A stretch of 64,000 nucleotides of DNA from Ficedula albicollis. Lineage: Eukaryota; Chordata; Aves; Passeriformes; Muscicapidae. Under the pieces are notes generated by a model. The model saw only the letters and a list, made by a program, of their open reading frames with translations, searched no databases and was not told the DNA's origin. Positions 48,901-61,552 of the stretch are shown here, one piece after another. Position 1 is the stretch's first letter. Each line of letters starts with the position of its first letter. Made by a program: the position numbers and the translations under genes. The stretch lies in NCBI RefSeq assembly GCF_000247815.1, contig NC_021681.1:5454713-5518712 (forward strand), written 5' to 3'.

Positions 48901-49250
48901 GGGAGAAGGGCTGAATCAGGGCCCAGGAGCAGCTGATGGAACAACGCTGAGCAGCTGAGCTGGTGATGCCAGGGGGGTGAAGGCACCTCCAAGGCTTGGG
49001 AAGCCAATGGCTTGCAAGGATGCCAGGGGAGGAGCTGGCAAAGCAAAGCCTCCAGCGGGCTGGGCTCGCCAAACGCCTCCTCCCACACAGTAAATTCACC
49101 CCCAATTAAAAATGTATCTGTTTGCTTTCCTGAGATTGATCACACATTTAATCAGGCACTGCTCAGATATAGAGTAGCACTGAAAGGCAGAGATAATAAA
49201 GAAATCATTCTTTTAAAGGAGTAGCTGCATTGCAGATCAATTTCTTCAGA
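45981..49250. repeat. Exact tandem duplication, 1635-bp unit x2
   Basis: 45981-47615 and 47616-49250 appear identical base for base: every open frame inside recurs with the same translation at +1635. The unit has unique sequence, GC-richer on the left and AT-rich at its right end, and no gene I recognise. Its left edge coincides with the right border of the family D LTR. Perfect identity means either a very recent event or a doubled contig end. Confidence 0.95.
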
Positions 49251-49734
49251 ACCTTCATGTGCACAGAAATCCTCTGGGATGAATATTTCATAAGGGGAAT
49301 AACACTGTTAAATTAATAAAACCCCTGCATGCCTAGTTATGAACTACAAAGATTGCTGAAGTTGTTCTAAAAAAATCCTCCTGTTCATACTTTGTACATC
49401 AATTTATGACAGAGTCATAGCTGGACCCCGAGGGAAATGGAGGAGAAAAAGGGACCCTTTTGATGTGAGGAATTTTCAGTAAGTGGGAAGAGTTGCATGG
49501 ACACAACTGTCCAGCAAGGGCAGGCAGCCCTGCTGGGAAGGGGAAGCAGGATTCCCTGGTGGGAGCATGGGCATAGTGAAATTAATGATGCTGAATATTC
49601 CTTCCTGCCCCTCTCAGGCGGTGGGTGAGTGACCTGGGGAGATGGAGTGGCCTGAGGTGAGGGATACATGAGGTGCCAGGTGTCCATCTCCAGGTACCCC
49701 TGGGTGTCACTGGGGCCACATCTTCAGTACCAGC
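49251..49734. other. Unique non-coding sequence
   Basis: Nothing recognised. The first 170 bases are AT-rich and continue the AT-rich end of the duplicated unit. Confidence 0.4.
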
Positions 49735-50132
49735 TGGTGGGGGTGGGAAAGTCTTCATCCAGCTGAGGGCACTTGGTCTGTTCAGCTGGAGAATACTGAG
49801 GGCAGGGCTCATCATGATCCAAAGCTTTCTCTCCAGGGGCTGCTCCAATCTCTGCTCTGTGAGCACAGACAGGACCCCAAGGAACGGCTGGAGCTGTGCC
49901 AGGGGAGTTTAGGCTGGATATCAGGGAAAGGTTCTTCCCCCAGAGGGTGCTGGGCACTGCCCAGGCTCCCCAGGGAATGGGCACAGCCCCGAGGCTGCCA
50001 GAGCTCCAGGAGGGTTTGGATAACACTCTCAGGGATGCACAGGGTGGGGTTGTTGGAGTGTCTGTGCAGGGCCAGGAGCTGGATTCTGATCCTTGTGGGT
50101 CCATTCCAGCTCAGGTTATTCCATGATTCTGT
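49735..50132 (+). mobile_element. CR1 LINE fragment, another subfamily, with intact tail
   Basis: Sense CR1: GCCAGGGGAGTTTAGGCTGG, ATATCAGGGAAAGGTTCTTC, CCCAGAGGGTGCTGGGCACT, GGGATGCACAGGGTGGGG, then the tail TTCCATGATTCTGTGATTCC with two copies of the 8-bp end repeat. About 400 bp; no ORF2. Confidence 0.88.
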
Positions 50133-52157
50133 GATTCCTTGTTGTCTGTTCATCCAGATCAGGGGGACCTGAATCAGCACGACAGGGGGTGGCTCTGCCT
50201 CCATCCTCCCCCCTGGCCATGCCTCCCCAGAAATCCCATCCTGGTTGTCACTGCTCCCTCCATTCCCATGCTAAGACCCTACCTTAGACTTCCCAGGGGA
50301 AAATAAACTTCCACTGGAAAATTACCAGCTTCTCCATCCGTCCTTTCTGTCTCTACAAAGTTCATTCCCCTCGCTGGCTTGGTGGCAGCTTAGCAGAGGC
50401 CTCTCCTGCAGGCTGCTCCCAAACTTGAGAGGAACTCATCAGCTTGTAGCAGGCAAAGACAGAGGAAGCTCAAAACCACCATATTGATCTTCCTTTCCCT
50501 TTGAAATTTTCCCGAAGTAGCGCCAAATAAAAATAGAACAAAAATATGTATCACCGCTTCCCTACTTGTAGCTGATTTGTCTACTTGGCATTATTTTCTT
50601 CAGCAGGGAAGAGGGTGAGGAGCACAAAGGGGACAGAGGCACGGGATAAATAAGTAAGAATGTAAAATTGGGTGTTTTGAATTTTTTTTTTTAATGTTAA
50701 CCAGATAATGTATTCATAATCTTCCCTGCTTACGACTAAAAAATGAGTGCTCGCCTTTTGAAGCCCTCATCTGGCAGGGAGAGATAGCAGATTTCTAAGA
50801 GCATTTTTTATGCTCCTTTGATGACTGCGAGGGGAAAAAAAATATTCAGAGAGCCGAAATGACATTTTTCTATAAATTTCACACAGCTCTGCAGGCATGT
50901 AGGCATGGAGGCATTCATTAAGATTAGTTGGAATTACTTAAGCACCGTGAATTTTCTCCATCAAGTTGGTAACTGGAACACTGCGGATTAGTTATTGATC
51001 AGCTGCCATTAATACTTGGGGCTCTTTCCATGCCTGTTGTTGGGCTTTTTGTTGCTCCTTCCCCCCTCTCTTGTGCGAGGCGAAGCTGTGAAATTCGCAA
51101 ATTAAACAGGCGCTCTTCAGTTCTGATCCTTGTGGGTCCATTCCAGCTCAGGTTATTCCATGATTCTGTGATTCCTTGTTGTCTGTTCATCCAGATCAGG
51201 GGGACCTGAATCAGCACGACAGGGGGTGGCTCTGCCTCCATCCTCCCCCCTGGCCATGCCTCCCCAGAAATCCCATCCTGGTTGTCACTGCTCCCTCCAT
51301 TCCCATGCTAAGACCCTACCTTAGACTTCCCAGGGGAAAATAAACTTCCACTGGAAAATTACCAGCTTCTCCATCCGTCCTTTCTGTCTCTACAAAGTTC
51401 ATTCCCCTCGCTGGCTTGGTGGCAGCTTAGCAGAGGCCTCTCCTGCAGGCTGCTCCCAAACTTGAGAGGAACTCATCAGCTTGTAGCAGGCAAAGACAGA
51501 GGAAGCTCAAAACCACCATATTGATCTTCCTTTCCCTTTGAAATTTTCCCGAAGTAGCGCCAAATAAAAATAGAACAAAAATATGTATCACCGCTTCCCT
51601 ACTTGTAGCTGATTTGTCTACTTGGCATTATTTTCTTCAGCAGGGAAGAGGGTGAGGAGCACAAAGGGGACAGAGGCACGGGATAAATAAGTAAGAATGT
51701 AAAATTGGGTGTTTTGAATTTTTTTTTTTAATGTTAACCAGATAATGTATTCATAATCTTCCCTGCTTACGACTAAAAAATGAGTGCTCGCCTTTTGAAG
51801 CCCTCATCTGGCAGGGAGAGATAGCAGATTTCTAAGAGCATTTTTTATGCTCCTTTGATGACTGCGAGGGGAAAAAAAATATTCAGAGAGCCGAAATGAC
51901 ATTTTTCTATAAATTTCACACAGCTCTGCAGGCATGTAGGCATGGAGGCATTCATTAAGATTAGTTGGAATTACTTAAGCACCGTGAATTTTCTCCATCA
52001 AGTTGGTAACTGGAACACTGCGGATTAGTTATTGATCAGCTGCCATTAATACTTGGGGCTCTTTCCATGCCTGTTGTTGGGCTTTTTGTTGCTCCTTCCC
52101 CCCTCTCTTGTGCGAGGCGAAGCTGTGAAATTCGCAAATTAAACAGGCGCTCTTCAG
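50084..52157. repeat. Exact tandem duplication, 1037-bp unit x2
   Basis: 50084-51120 and 51121-52157 appear identical, including the T11 tract. The unit starts inside the CR1 tail 49 bp before its end, so the second copy carries a stub of CR1 (51121-51169). Its right half is AT-rich unique sequence. No gene is seen. Confidence 0.95.
50490..51118. other. AT-rich candidate conserved element, present twice
   Basis: Low-CpG, AT-rich sequence with words such as GCGCCAAATAAAAATAG, TTAACCAGATAATG and GCATTCATTAAGATTAG. It resembles vertebrate conserved non-coding elements in make-up. The second copy is at 51527-52155. Conservation cannot be judged from one sequence. Confidence 0.35.
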
Positions 52158-52314
52158 TCTCTCCTTTGTTTTGGGGAACAAAAAAAGCCCGAACAGAAAA
52201 TAGAACTCCTTTGTTCATGCAAATCTTGATCTGCTCTGCCTCACTGCTTCCCCTCTCTGCTCCCTACAGCAGCCCAAACTTGGGGTGGCTCTCAGACCTG
52301 CTGCTGCAGTCCTT
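52158..52314. other. Unique non-coding sequence
   Basis: Nothing recognised. Confidence 0.35.
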
Positions 52315-52440
52315 CCATGGCATCGTGGAGAGGTTTGGGTGGGAAGGGACTTTAAAGACCACCCAGTTCCATTCCTTTCCACCAGGCCAAGCTGCTCCAA
52401 GCGCTGTCTGACCTGGCCTTGGACACTCCCAGGGATGGGG
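52315..52440 (-). mobile_element. CR1 LINE, 3' half of a split copy
   Basis: Complement of CR1 tail: CATGGCATCGTGGAGAGG, TTTGGGTGGGAAGGGACT, CCAAGCTGCTCCAAGCGCTG, CTGGCCTTGGACACTCCCAG. It breaks off and resumes at 52590. Confidence 0.85.
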
Positions 52441-52589
52441 AGGGAGGGCAGTGCCTTTCCAGCAGGGCGTGGTGGGGTCTCACAGTGGGATTTCAGCACA
52501 CCAGTCCTGCAGATGGACTTGGAGAGGCCACACAATTCTGCCTGTGTACAGCTCTGATCTCTGTGAGAGCCCTGCAGATAGGATTGGAC
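52441..52589. other. Non-CR1 sequence between two CR1 halves
   Basis: About 150 bp of sequence that is not CR1 and not another repeat I recognise. See the finding on this site. Confidence 0.5.
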
Positions 52590-52843
52590 ACTGCCAGGGA
52601 TCCAGGGGCAGCCACAGCTTCTCTGGGCACCCTGTGCCAGGGCCTGCCCACCCTCACAGGGAACAGTTCCTTCCCAATATCCCACCTAACCCTGCCCTCT
52701 GCCAGCTTAAGGCCATCCCCCTCGTTCTGTCACTCCATCTCTTTCCCAAAGTCGCTCTCCAGCTCTCTCGGAGCCCCTTTAGGCACAGGAAGGGGTTTTT
52801 AAGGTCTCCTTCATTTCTCCAGCCTGAACACCCCCAGCTTGTG
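52590..52843 (-). mobile_element. CR1 LINE, 5' half of a split copy
   Basis: Complement of CR1: GGACACTGCCAGGGATCC, GGCACCCTGTGCCAGGGCC, TTCCCAATATCCCACCTAAC, CCCTCGTTCTGTCACTCC, CTCCAGCCTGAACACCCCCA. It overlaps the first half by only a few bases (the GGACACT-CCAGGGAT block is in both). Confidence 0.88.
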
Positions 52844-53153
52844 TAAATAAAGACTGGAATTTAAAGGTCATGCAAAGAGGAGAAATGGGAGTTATTTTTG
52901 TGCCCTTCTCAGCGAGATCCTTGCAAGTGCTGCCACAGCAGGGCACTGGGTAAGGAGCCATCAGACAGGTCTGACAGGAAAAGCACCAGCTCTGCTCCAG
53001 GCAGCCAAACTTTGCAGCCCCTTTGAGCCTGCACTCAATCTCTCCAAGGCATTTGGAGGTAAAACACATGGCTGTGTTCAGAAATGATGCAAGGATGATG
53101 TGCCTTTGGCAGGAATGGGGTGGTGGAGCCCAGCTGACCCCTCCATTCCCCTC
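52844..53153. other. Unique non-coding sequence before the minisatellite
   Basis: Nothing recognised. Confidence 0.4.
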
Positions 53154-53207
53154 CAGTGCCCAGGACACCCAGGAATGACATCCCTGTGAGCCTGAGCTGC
53201 AGTGCCC

Positions 53208-53391
<184 letters not shown>

Positions 53392-53396
53392 GTGAG

Positions 53397-53742
<346 letters not shown>

Positions 53743-53765
53743 CCCAGGAATGACATCCCTGTGAG

Positions 53766-54056
<291 letters not shown>

Positions 54057-54068
54057 CCAGGAATGACA

Positions 54069-54373
<305 letters not shown>

Positions 54374-55622
54374 GTGAGCGCAGTGCCCAGGACACCCAGG
54401 AATGACATCCCTGTGAGCCTGAGCTGCAGTGCCCAGGACACCCAGGAATGACATCCCTGTGAGCCTGAGCTGCAGTGCCCAGGACACCCAGGAATGACAT
54501 CCCTGTGAGCCTGAGCTGCAGTGCCCAGGACACCCAGGAATGACATCCCTGTGAGCCTGAGCTGCAGTGCCCAGGACACCCAGGAATGACATCCCTGTGA
54601 GCCTGAGCTGCAGTGCCCAGGACACCCAGGAATGACATCCCTGTGAGCCTGAGCTGCAGTGCCCAGGACACCCAGGAATGACATCCCTGTGAGCCTGAGC
54701 TGCAGTGCCCAGGACACCCAGGAATGACATCCCTGTGAGCCTGAGCTGCAGTGCCCAGGACACCCAGGAATGACATCCCTGTGAGCCTGAGCTGCAGTGC
54801 CCAGGACACCCAGGAATGACATCCCTGTGAGCCTGAGCTGCAGTGCCCAGGACACCCAGGAATGACATCCCTGTGAGCCTGAGCTGCAGTGCCCAGGACA
54901 CCCAGGAATGACATCCCTGTGAGCCTGAGCTGCAGTGCCCAGGACACCCAGGAATGACATCCCTGTGAGCCTGAGCTGCAGTGCCCAGGACACCCAGGAA
55001 TGACATCCCTGTGAGCCTGAGCTGCAGTGCCCAGGACACCCAGGAATGACATCCCTGTGAGCCTGAGCTGCAGTGCCCAGGACACCCAGGAATGACATCC
55101 CTGTGAGCCTGAGCTGCAGTGCCCAGGACACCCAGGAATGACATCCCTGTGAGCCTGAGCTGCAGTGCCCAGGACACCCAGGAATGACATCCCTGTGAGC
55201 CTGAGCTGCAGTGCCCAGGACACCCAGGAATGACATCCCTGTGAGCCTGAGCTGCAGTGCCCAGGACACCCAGGAATGACATCCCTGTGAGCCTGAGCTG
55301 CAGTGCCCAGGACACCCAGGAATGACATCCCTGTGAGCCTGAGCTGCAGTGCCCAGGACACCCAGGAATGACATCCCTGTGAGCCTGAGCTGCAGTGCCC
55401 AGGACACCCAGGAATGACATCCCTGTGAGCCTGAGCTGCAGTGCCCAGGACACCCAGGAATGACATCCCTGTGAGCCTGAGCTGCAGTGCCCAGGACACC
55501 CAGGAATGACATCCCTGTGAGCCTGAGCTGCAGTGCCCAGGACACCCAGGAATGACATCCCTGTGAGCCTGAGCTGCAGTGCCCAGAACTCCCAGGAATG
55601 ACATCCCTGTGAGCCTGAGCTG

Positions 55623-56864
55623 CAGCACAGCCCCTCTGCCACCCTCAGAGCCACCCCCAGTGACACCGTGCTCTCAAAAAGGGCACTGAGCCACCACTTG
55701 CTGTACAAGCCCTCCCTGAATGTCACACAAAAACAATTCCAAACGATCCCACGCATTAAATTTGCCTTTCAGCTTGGATTCCAGTGGATTTGAGGTGTTG
55801 TGAGCACACCGAACCTGTTTGCCTCTCAAGAGTCACCCTGAAAGTCTGAATTCACCCAAATGTCAAAGCGACAATTCAGATAATATAATCCAAGAAAGAA
55901 AATATGAATGGCTCTTCCCTGGTTTTACATTTGGCATAAAATCTCCAGGGAGGTGAGAAACAGGGAAATGCTGGGGAATTAGTGCTGAAGCAAAGTACAG
56001 CTCAATTAAAACAAATAATATATTATTAAATCCAGAGAAACTGAGGTTCTGCTCATTCCTCTCTTTTTCTAGAGGGCCAGTACTCTCCCGGAGCAATTCA
56101 AGCTGTGTGGCAGTGAATGGGATGCTGGAAAACCAAATAAATTATTGTAGAGGCAAGAAAAATCCTACAGTCTTCAAAAGAGCTGCTTAAAGACAGGGGA
56201 GCTCTACCTGGCCAAAGGATTTCATAGAGAAAAGCCAGCCTTGAAATCCACAATATTTAAAAGCCTTCTGACTGCAAAAGAAATTGGAGATTTTTTGTTA
56301 CCCACCAATGTAATTTTGGGGTATTTTGGAAGCTGCAGAGGATCAGGAACATGTTGGGCTCCCACTTTAAGGAATATATCCTGTGCAGCTCTCTAGATGT
56401 GTAAACACATCTGATTTTGGTGTTTAAATCAGTCCTTGTACACTAAATATTGAACCCCTCCAAGGCCAGACCCCTCAGATTTTCTGGAAGATTTGCTGAT
56501 CCTTCTCTCCACACTGGATCGACTTGGGATAAATATGGGAGAGATTCTACAGAGCTTTGGCATAATCATTATAATAAAAATCCCGATGAATTGTGTTGTT
56601 ATCCAGCACAACTCCCTGACCTCAGCACTTCCCACGAGGCAGTGCTGTATTTAGCAAACATGCCACAGGATTTTGCTGGAAAATAAAACTGGCTGGACAG
56701 ATATGGGAGTCAGTGAGCTAAAAGGATGCTGATGGATAAAGTGAGCATCCGAGGCTGAGGGGATTATCCCAGGTAAAAATCCAGCTGAAACAACGCTGAT
56801 GTTAAATGCAGTTATCCCAAATGGCAGGCATTAACCTGCTGAAATTCCATCACAGGATATGAAT
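55623..56864. other. Unique sequence, AT-rich in part
   Basis: Nothing recognised. 55980-56060 and 56240-56600 are AT-rich. Confidence 0.4.
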
Positions 56865-56970
56865 TATGTGGAATACCCTGAACTGGAAAGGACCCACGAG
56901 GATCATCCAGTCCAACCCCTGGCCCTGCACAGGACATCCCAAATTCCCACCCTGTGCCTGACCGCATTGT
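56865..56970 (-). mobile_element. CR1 LINE remnant, diverged subfamily
   Basis: Complement of CR1: GAACTGGAAAGGACCCACGA, GGATCATCCAGTCCAACCCC, GGCCCTGCACAGGACATCCC, GCATTGTCTAAACGCATTCC. Subfamily differs from most others here. Confidence 0.78.
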
Positions 56971-57704
56971 CTAAACGCATTCCAGTACTTATCTGATTGC
57001 CCAAACCAGTTACCTTTTAGCTTCAAAATTTCCCGTCGCCTGAGAAAACCGACCATTTGACTGTATTCTTATTTCTGCCTTTTTAGGGACAGAGGTAATT
57101 TGCTGTGTTTGGATAACCCCTGATGGGGACTTCTCTCAGATTGTTTGGCATTCCCTTTGTAGCACAAATAATGACACCCAAATTTGTCTTGTTGGCTGGA
57201 CGCGCACACAAAGCCAACACCACAGAGATGTGGATCTTAATCGCTCTCCCTAATTTCCTGTGCTTTAGCCGAATTCCCTTTTTGTCTTCTCCTTGAAAAG
57301 AAAGCAATGACTGGGGGGAAGCACCGGCATTTAGCACTGATAACGTCAAGGAAAAAAAAAACCAAAAAAACAAACAAACAAACAAAAAAAACCCCAAAAA
57401 AACCGCAAGGCAGGCACTCCTGGAGAGAGAAAAGACACGGAGGGGAGGCTGGAAATCCACCCAGGAGCTCCCACCTCCTCCCAAACCCGGAGAGCTTTCC
57501 AGCACATCCAGAGCATTTATTCCCCTTCTGCAGAGGCACTGCAGCAGTTGCAGCTTCTTCCAGGAGGTGGCAGGAAGACTTTTGGAGAGGAGGAGGAGGC
57601 GAGGGAAAGTGGGAGAGAAAGATTTAAAGGAGGAAAGGACGCACCTGGCAGGCAGCGAGCTGAAACTCTTCCTTCTCCTCCCGAGCTGAGAGGGTGCTCA
57701 GGTG
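56971..57704. other. Unique sequence with an A-rich tract
   Basis: 57348-57403 is A-rich with (CAAA)n-like steps. Nothing else recognised. Confidence 0.45.
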
Positions 57705-58092
57705 GGCAGGGACACTTTTCACTATCCCAATTTGCTCCAAGCCCTGTCCAGCCTGGCCTTGGACATTCCAGGGATCCAGGGGCAGCCACAGCTTCTCTGG
57801 GCACCCTGTGCCAGGGCCCCATCACCCTCACAGGGAAGAATTCTTTACCAATATCCCACTCTGGCAGTGGGAAGCCATTCCCCCTTGTCATGGCACTCCA
57901 GGTCCTTGGAAATATTCTCTCTCCCTGTTTCTTGTTAGCTCCTTCTCTTCCTGGAATGCCACCATTGGGTCACCCCAAAGCTTCTCCACTCCAGGCTGGA
58001 CAATCCCAGCTCTCCCAGCCTTTCCTCCCAGCAGAGCTGCTCCATCCTCTGCTCATCCTGGTGCCTCCTCTGGACTCTCCAGCAGCTCCATG
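57705..58092 (-). mobile_element. CR1 LINE fragment, about 390 bp
   Basis: Complement of CR1, reaching furthest 5' of the minus-strand copies: CCAAGCCCTGTCCAGCCTGG, CCAGGGATCCAGGGGCAGCC, CCATTCCCCCTTGTCATGG, CCACCATTGGGTCACCCCAA, CAGCTCTCCCAGCCTTTCCT, GTGCCTCCTCTGGACTCTCC. The 3' tail is missing. Confidence 0.92.
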
Positions 58093-59097
58093 GAAGTGTA
58101 GAATTTAAGTGAAAAGGATCCTGACCTGAGCCTCCAGTCTGATTCCCAGGAAGGGAATAACTGGAGGATTTCCAAGCAGATTTGGGTGCCCAAAACATCT
58201 TTTGCTCTGCCTGGCTCTGTAAAGGGGACAGCACACCTTGTATCCCTGCAATACCCAAAGGTGGGCAGGTGCATGGGAATCCTGTCCTGCAAGGACATGG
58301 ATTTGTGGTTTGAATTGAGTGGGACAAAAGCCTGTTGTTAATGTTGTTGTTTCTACTCCTGTAGTAACATCTTGAGCTGCAAAACACGACTCAAGGTCTC
58401 ATTCCCCCTGTCACACCTTCCAAGCACAGAGAGCTGCTGGAGCACTGGGATTTGCAGGGTGTCACCCTCTCCACACACCCTGGCATTACAGCCCCAGGGA
58501 GATTTTCCCTGGGAAAAGAGCCCTCTGCTCAGAAATTGATTTTTGGCAGACTTCAGTGGGACATTATTGAAACCATTTGTAAAATTGCTGTGCTCTATTC
58601 CTCTCGTATCAGGCAGCAATTGGAGCAGCAGTGTGGAAATGAAACATTTCAATCTCTGTTAATATGGATTGTTTCAGTCTTATTAAAACACTTCAAGAAG
58701 GTCAAAGCAAAATATTGTCAGGGTATTTTTCTTGCTGAAGAGAAATGGGGATTTGCCTTTGAAATCATGCTTCAGGTGACCTCGGGTTGGAAATCTGCAC
58801 TTGCAGGGATAGAATAATTCCAGGTTTGGAGACATTTTAACCACACCTCCTACCCATGGGCAAGGGATGTAAACTGGCTCTGGAAATGAAGCAGGAGGGG
58901 CTGCTCCTGGACTTTGGCACAGCTGGGATTGCAGTCCACAGCCACGTGTGCCCATTGTGCCTTTCTCAAAGCTGGAAGCTTTTGGAGGGTGGAGGGAAAC
59001 CAAAAAACTGACTTTGATGCACATGAAAAGAAGTGGGATCGTTCCCCCAGCCAGAGGCACCTTTAGATGCTCCAAAAAGCCTCCCTAAGATAAAGAA
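58093..59097. other. Unique sequence with an AT-rich block
   Basis: 58540-58740 is AT-rich (GGACATTATTGAAACC, TTAATATGGATTG). No gene or repeat recognised. Confidence 0.4.
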
Positions 59098-59338
59098 TCA
59101 TGGAAATATAGAATCATCTTGGTTGCAAAAGCCCCCCAAAACCACAGAGTCCAAGCTGTGATGGATCCCCACCTTGTCACCAGCCCAGAGCTCTGAGTGC
59201 CACGTCCAGGCATCCCTGGGACACCTGCAGGGATGGGGACTCCAAACCTCCCTGAGCAGCCCCTTCCAGTGCCTGGCCATCTTTCCCAGGAAGAAATTCT
59301 TCCAGGAAGAAATTCTTCCTATTGTCCAACCCAAACCA
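59098..59338 (-). mobile_element. CR1 LINE fragment, diverged subfamily
   Basis: Complement of CR1: AATCATGGAAATATAGAATC, ACAGAGTCCAAGCTGTG, CCTGCAGGGATGGGGACTCC, CCCTGAGCAGCCCCTTCCAG, GAAGAAATTCTTCC. A 17-bp direct repeat around CAGGAAGAAATTCTTC (about 59287-59320) interrupts it. Confidence 0.85.
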
Positions 59339-61552
59339 TCCTGCAGGGCACAGTGAGTGGTTCTAAACTGGAGTTATTTGAACTAAAATTCCCTGGATAT
59401 GCAGCGCCTTTGGAATCTCAGTAAGCCAACAGGAATCTTGTTTCTTTTTTTTTCCACCCCCTGGGGGTTCTCCAAGCCCCTTGAAGCTCCTTTAGATGGG
59501 TTTTCCCCAGGTCTGGTGAGCACTGCACAGATTATTCAGAGTGAGGGTAGATTTTTTGGTGTGGTTGACTGAGACATCCCAGTTTAGAACAAAAATGCAG
59601 GGCCAATCACTGGTGTCTCTTTTTTTTTTTTTTTAATATACTTGTAATAAACTCATCACTTTTTCTGAAAACACAGGAGTTTTCCCTCACTTTATCTCTC
59701 TTCCTTCATTAATCCCCTTGTTGGCTTCCACTCTTAAGAGAGAAAACATCTCTTTTAGCCTATTATTTAGCCTCTCTTACTTAGCCTATTATTGGCATTA
59801 GTTGGCTCAGTTTTCTTTTGCAGAAGCCACCAGAAGCTCCTTCAAAAGAGCAGCCTAATTCTGTAGTCAGGCTTTGCATTTCCTGATCATTAACAAACAG
59901 GGTTTTATGAAATTCTGGCTTTTTTTTTGTCTCTTTATCACTGAGTAGACAGCTAGAAAAAAAGAAAAAGAAAAAGAAAAAAACCCCTTTTGCTCTCGTC
60001 TCCTTTGAAAGCATTTAATACTTTCTCTTCACAATTTCTCTGTGGTTCACGCCAAGAAAATATTCCTGCAAGGTCAGGTCTGCTGGGGAGGCCAAATGAA
60101 ATGTTGGACCTTGGTGGAATTATGGGATCATCTGGACAGGCATTATTGGCCTTGGGAAAGAGCTTTGCTCCATGAATTCACAGCTCTGGCTGCAGCCGGC
60201 GTGGTTTTAAAGGAATAAAACAACAGCTTTGAAGGGCCTTATCTACAACTAACACGCAGTGGTTTAAGCCTCAGAGACCCTGGGTTACTGCATCTGGTGC
60301 CTTTTATTCCTCCTCTCCAATTTCTGCTGGACTCAGCCTGGTTGGACTGGCTTCCCTTCCCCAGGAAATCGGCAAATTTCACCTCTGAAGTGGCAGCAAA
60401 CCTTCCTGCCCGAGGAAAACCAGGATATCCCTCTGAAGGATCTCGCAGGGACCACAGGCAGGACTGGCAGCCACAGATCTGTGTCCCCTGTCCTGGCCTT
60501 GCCACTTCTCTGCCACCACAGAGCTCACACTTACCACCCAAACTGGGATAGAAAAATCCATCTTTTCCCTTGGCATCCTGCTTTAGTCTCCCGGGCTGAA
60601 AGCACCCTGAGCTCTGCAGTAAATAAGGACAAAGCTGACGTGGAAACTGAGTCATGAAAGGCTTGTGTGGGTCTGATTCCCACACCTTGCTCTGTGATTG
60701 CTGGGGAGGGAACAGCTGCAGTGGGCTCCATAGGGACTGAGGGAAGAAACAAAGGAAAACTCTAAATCTGCCCAGAAACTCCTGAGCTCCCCAGTGCTGA
60801 GGATCCTTTCAGTGTGGGAGTGATGAGGCAGTTCTGCATTTCAGGGCGTTTTTTCCGTCAGAAAAGCGGTTTTGAAAGGAATATCCTGGTTGATTAATTC
60901 TGGGAAGAGCTGTGTAGGGTGAGCTAAGCCTGGAAGCCCCGACTGGCCAGCATTCCATGGAATATCTGCTCAGGGCCTGGTTGTGAGGGAATGAATCAGG
61001 GAGCCAGGCTCTGGCCATGGTCCTTTTCCACACATGATAATTCCATTAAATTAACATTGGCCGCACGTTCTCATGGCAACTCTGAACCCAAACAATAACA
61101 ACACAGAGGATGTGGGAATGGGGGGGGGGGAACTGTCCTGGAAATTCCTCTTTTGTGGAGAATGTGGGTTGGGAAGTGAAAGGAGAGCAGCAGGAGGGCG
61201 TCAGCTCCCGCTTCCCACGGGGCAAAAAAAAAAAAAGAGGATTATGGCTCTGCTCAGTCCCTGATGGACACGGGTGCACTTGGGGAGCTTGGGGGTTTTT
61301 CCAGCCTTGAGGAATCCTTAAGGATTCTGTGATCCACAGGCTGCTGGCACAGCACTGAATCTCTCTGCCCCCTTTTGGTTGTGCTCTGTCTTTTCCCATC
61401 TCCCCTGGTTCTCCCTTTGGAGCGAAGCCTTGTGCTTCTTGTTTTCCTTAAGCATCTCCCCCTTGACCCACATCCCCCAGTTTCATAATTAACTTGTTAT
61501 TTATATGGCCCTATTAGCCTGGGAGGGGCCTCTTTTCTGAGGTGCTCTGTGT
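59339..61552. other. Unique sequence with T- and A-rich tracts and a natural G11
   Basis: T tract near 59621-59635. (GAAAAA)n-like stretch at about 59957-59982. An 11-base G run at 61120-61130 is bordered by normal sequence; it shows what an ordinary G run looks like here. No gene recognised. Confidence 0.45.

Noticed and set aside
54381..55622. CRISPR-like array of direct repeats
   Set aside because: The units are head to tail with no spacers, and the genome is a bird's. It is a minisatellite.
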